NCBI GenBank assembly: GCA_964614215.1
Contig: CAZTKP010000138.1
Location: 1-7,075, forward strand
Origin: CAZTKP01 sp964614215
GTDB lineage: Bacteria > UBP6 > UBA1177
DNA: 7,075 nucleotides
Direction of reading: 5' to 3'
In this document: piece by piece, positions 5,677 through 7,075 of the stretch
How the letters are laid out: the number at the start of each line of letters is the position of its first letter
Position numbering within the stretch: position 1 is the first letter of the stretch
Translations under genes and position numbers: made by a program
Notes under the pieces: generated by a model
What the model saw: only the letters and a program-made list of their open reading frames with translations
What the model was told of the DNA's origin: nothing
Databases searched by the model: none

Positions 5677-7011
5677 ATGACTTTTAAGATCATCCGGACT
5701 GCCACGGTAATTCTGCTGCTGCTGACAACATCTATTACAGCAGAAACTCTTACACTTAAAGACTGCATTTCCACATCTCTTGAGCAAAGTGAGAAGGTAA
5801 AAGCATCAAAAGAAGGTGCTCAGGCTGCAAAAGATGGAAAAAATGCCGTTATTTTTAATTTTCTGCCAACCACAAAGTTCGAAATGGGTTACCAGTGGCT
5901 AAAATTCGCTCCTGAACCTGAACCGATGATGTTCGATCCCGGAATTCCCGGAATGGATCCCATAGAAATGGATTTTGAGCTGCCGGATAAAAGCAGAACT
6001 ATGAACATAACGGTAGTTGAACCTATCACTCCTCTCTGGAGCGTCTTCAACGGCTACAAGGCTGCATCTTTAGGACATGATATTGCCGAAATTCAGGCAA
6101 AACTTACATCTGAGCAATTGAAAATGGAAGTGATCAATCTCTTCTATAACTATCAGATGCTGACTGAAAGTGCTGAAATTCTTAACAAAACTAAAGAACA
6201 ACTTGAGAGATATAAAACTAAAGCTCAGAATTTCGTTGATGCCGGACTCACCGACAAGAGAGCTGTTCTTAAAATTGAAATAGAGCTCGCTAAAATTGAG
6301 CAGCAGATAATGATAGTGGACGGAAACATTAAACTGATAAAAAAGAACCTCTCTATCTTTATGAACAGAGACGTTAATTCGTTTACACTTCAAGTTGAGA
6401 AAACTCCTTCCAATTCTCTTTCTGCCGGTAACGACACACTTTCCGACATGATGAGAAAGTCCCGCCTTGAGCTCAAGATGCTCAATAAAAGCAATAAGAT
6501 AGCCAAACATCTCGAATGGACCGCGATCCAGCCGCTCATCCCTACTCTGGCAATTGCAGGAGGTTATCAGAGGACATGGGATGCTTCAAATTTTCAACCC
6601 GAAGGCACTCTTTTTATCGGAGGAACTCTAAGCTGGAACGTCGGGTTTGACTGGGGAAGTGCAATTTTCAACTATAAAAAGGCACGTGCCGAAAGAGTTA
6701 AGACAGAACTTGAAAACATTGCTTCCAAAAAGGCAATGGAAGTTCAGCTAATTCAGCTTGAGAACGATGTCAACACAAAATCTCAGGCGATCACAATTGC
6801 AAAAAAAGAGATAGAATCAGCTCAGGAGAATCTGAGAATTGAAGAGGATAAATACAATCAGAAACTCACAACTGAAACTGACCTTCTTGATGCATCTATC
6901 GCATTCAGGAGTGCTAAACTAAAACTCCTCACTTCAATCTATGAACACGAAGTCGCCCTCAACAGACTGGCGATAACCATCGGTGTTCCATATGAAGAAA
7001 TTACAAATTAA
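5677..7011 (+). CDS. TolC-family outer-membrane efflux protein
   Basis: A 444-aa outer-membrane channel of the OEP (outer membrane efflux protein) family; such trimers form the exit duct of tripartite efflux or type I secretion systems. Residues 1-22 are a Sec signal with likely cleavage after SITA. The mature start ETLTLKDCISTSLEQS matches the family's opening. Two OEP halves are visible: about 24-235, with long amphipathic coiled-coil helices at 135-225, and about 253-440, with a second helical hairpin at 335-430 (TDLLDASIAFRSAKLKLL is characteristic). Beta-strand regions are near 60-78, 105-125 and 290-325. Residues 78-104 form an unusual Pro/Met/Asp/Glu-rich loop, probably extracellular. 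Cys30 is not part of a lipobox. Start ATG 5677 has GGAGG (5668-5672) 4-5 nt upstream. The transported substrate cannot be told from the sequence. A further gene starts 11 bp downstream. Confidence 0.9.
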   Translation: MTFKIIRTATVILLLLTTSITAETLTLKDCISTSLEQSEKVKASKEGAQAAKDGKNAVIFNFLPTTKFEMGYQWLKFAPEPEPMMFDPGIPGMDPIEMDFELPDKSRTMNITVVEPITPLWSVFNGYKAASLGHDIAEIQAKLTSEQLKMEVINLFYNYQMLTESAEILNKTKEQLERYKTKAQNFVDAGLTDKRAVLKIEIELAKIEQQIMIVDGNIKLIKKNLSIFMNRDVNSFTLQVEKTPSNSLSAGNDTLSDMMRKSRLELKMLNKSNKIAKHLEWTAIQPLIPTLAIAGGYQRTWDASNFQPEGTLFIGGTLSWNVGFDWGSAIFNYKKARAERVKTELENIASKKAMEVQLIQLENDVNTKSQAITIAKKEIESAQENLRIEEDKYNQKLTTETDLLDASIAFRSAKLKLLTSIYEHEVALNRLAITIGVPYEEITN

Positions 7012-7022
7012 GGGAGAGGAAA

Positions 7023-7075
7023 ATGTGCGCAAGAAGCAGTGAAGAAAAAAAGGAAATGATCATAATGAACTTTGT
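7023..7075 (+). CDS. Start of the next gene in the efflux operon (partial)
   Basis: An open frame begins at ATG 7023, 11 bp after the tolC-like stop, with GGGAG (7012-7016) 6 nt upstream, and runs off the right edge after 17 codons. It begins MCARSSEEKKEMIIMNF; in-frame ATGs at 7056 and 7065 are alternative starts. Spacing and strand say it is co-transcribed with the channel gene. A periplasmic adaptor subunit is the usual neighbour, but too little is visible to assign it. Confidence 0.5.
   Translation, partial: MCARSSEEKKEMIIMNF

Noticed and set aside
1..7075. tRNA or rRNA genes, CRISPR arrays, insertion sequences, phage or toxin-antitoxin modules
   Set aside because: None was recognisable: no spaced repeat array, no transposase or integrase motif and no cloverleaf pattern was seen by eye.

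Overview
The window looks like a piece of a Gram-negative bacterial genome, probably from a metagenome or draft assembly. It has moderate-to-low GC, good Shine-Dalgarno sites, two Asp/Glu-rich surface lipoproteins and a TolC-type outer-membrane channel. Acidic low-complexity spacers after the lipobox, followed by a Cys-rich segment and Ig-like carboxypeptidase-regulatory repeats, are common in Myxococcota-like ('deltaproteobacterial') and some candidate-phylum genomes. I cannot fix the phylum from this sequence.

Left part (1-3295). The N-terminal half of a small lipoprotein runs off the left edge on the minus strand. It is divergent from pckA, an ATP-dependent PEP carboxykinase with all key motifs. 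pckA is convergent, 38 bp apart, with a minus-strand gene for a stand-alone M41 (FtsH-like) metallopeptidase domain. That protein has no AAA+ ATPase or membrane segment and carries an unassigned C-terminal domain. Upstream of it lies the last 110 bp of a second queE-like gene, cut off by a run of ten Ns.

Right part (3306-7075). A large lipoprotein (C-terminus lost in the gap) has its own near-consensus promoter and lies just downstream of an intact queE (7-carboxy-7-deazaguanine synthase, radical SAM), both on the minus strand. queE is divergent from a TolC-family outer-membrane efflux gene. That gene has a strong promoter and a cluster of TTGAAC/GTTCAA half-sites across the -10 region and leader. 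A further gene begins 11 bp downstream and is presumably the next member of the efflux operon.

The genes form no single pathway: central carbon metabolism, a protease, queuosine/deazaguanine synthesis, envelope lipoproteins and efflux. The main structural oddity is the partial second copy of the queE 3' end abutting the N gap. It means that linkage between the left and right halves should not be trusted without read evidence. I see no clear novel multi-gene system. The best candidates for new biology are the M41 protein with its unknown C-terminal domain and the possible repressor operator in front of the efflux gene.
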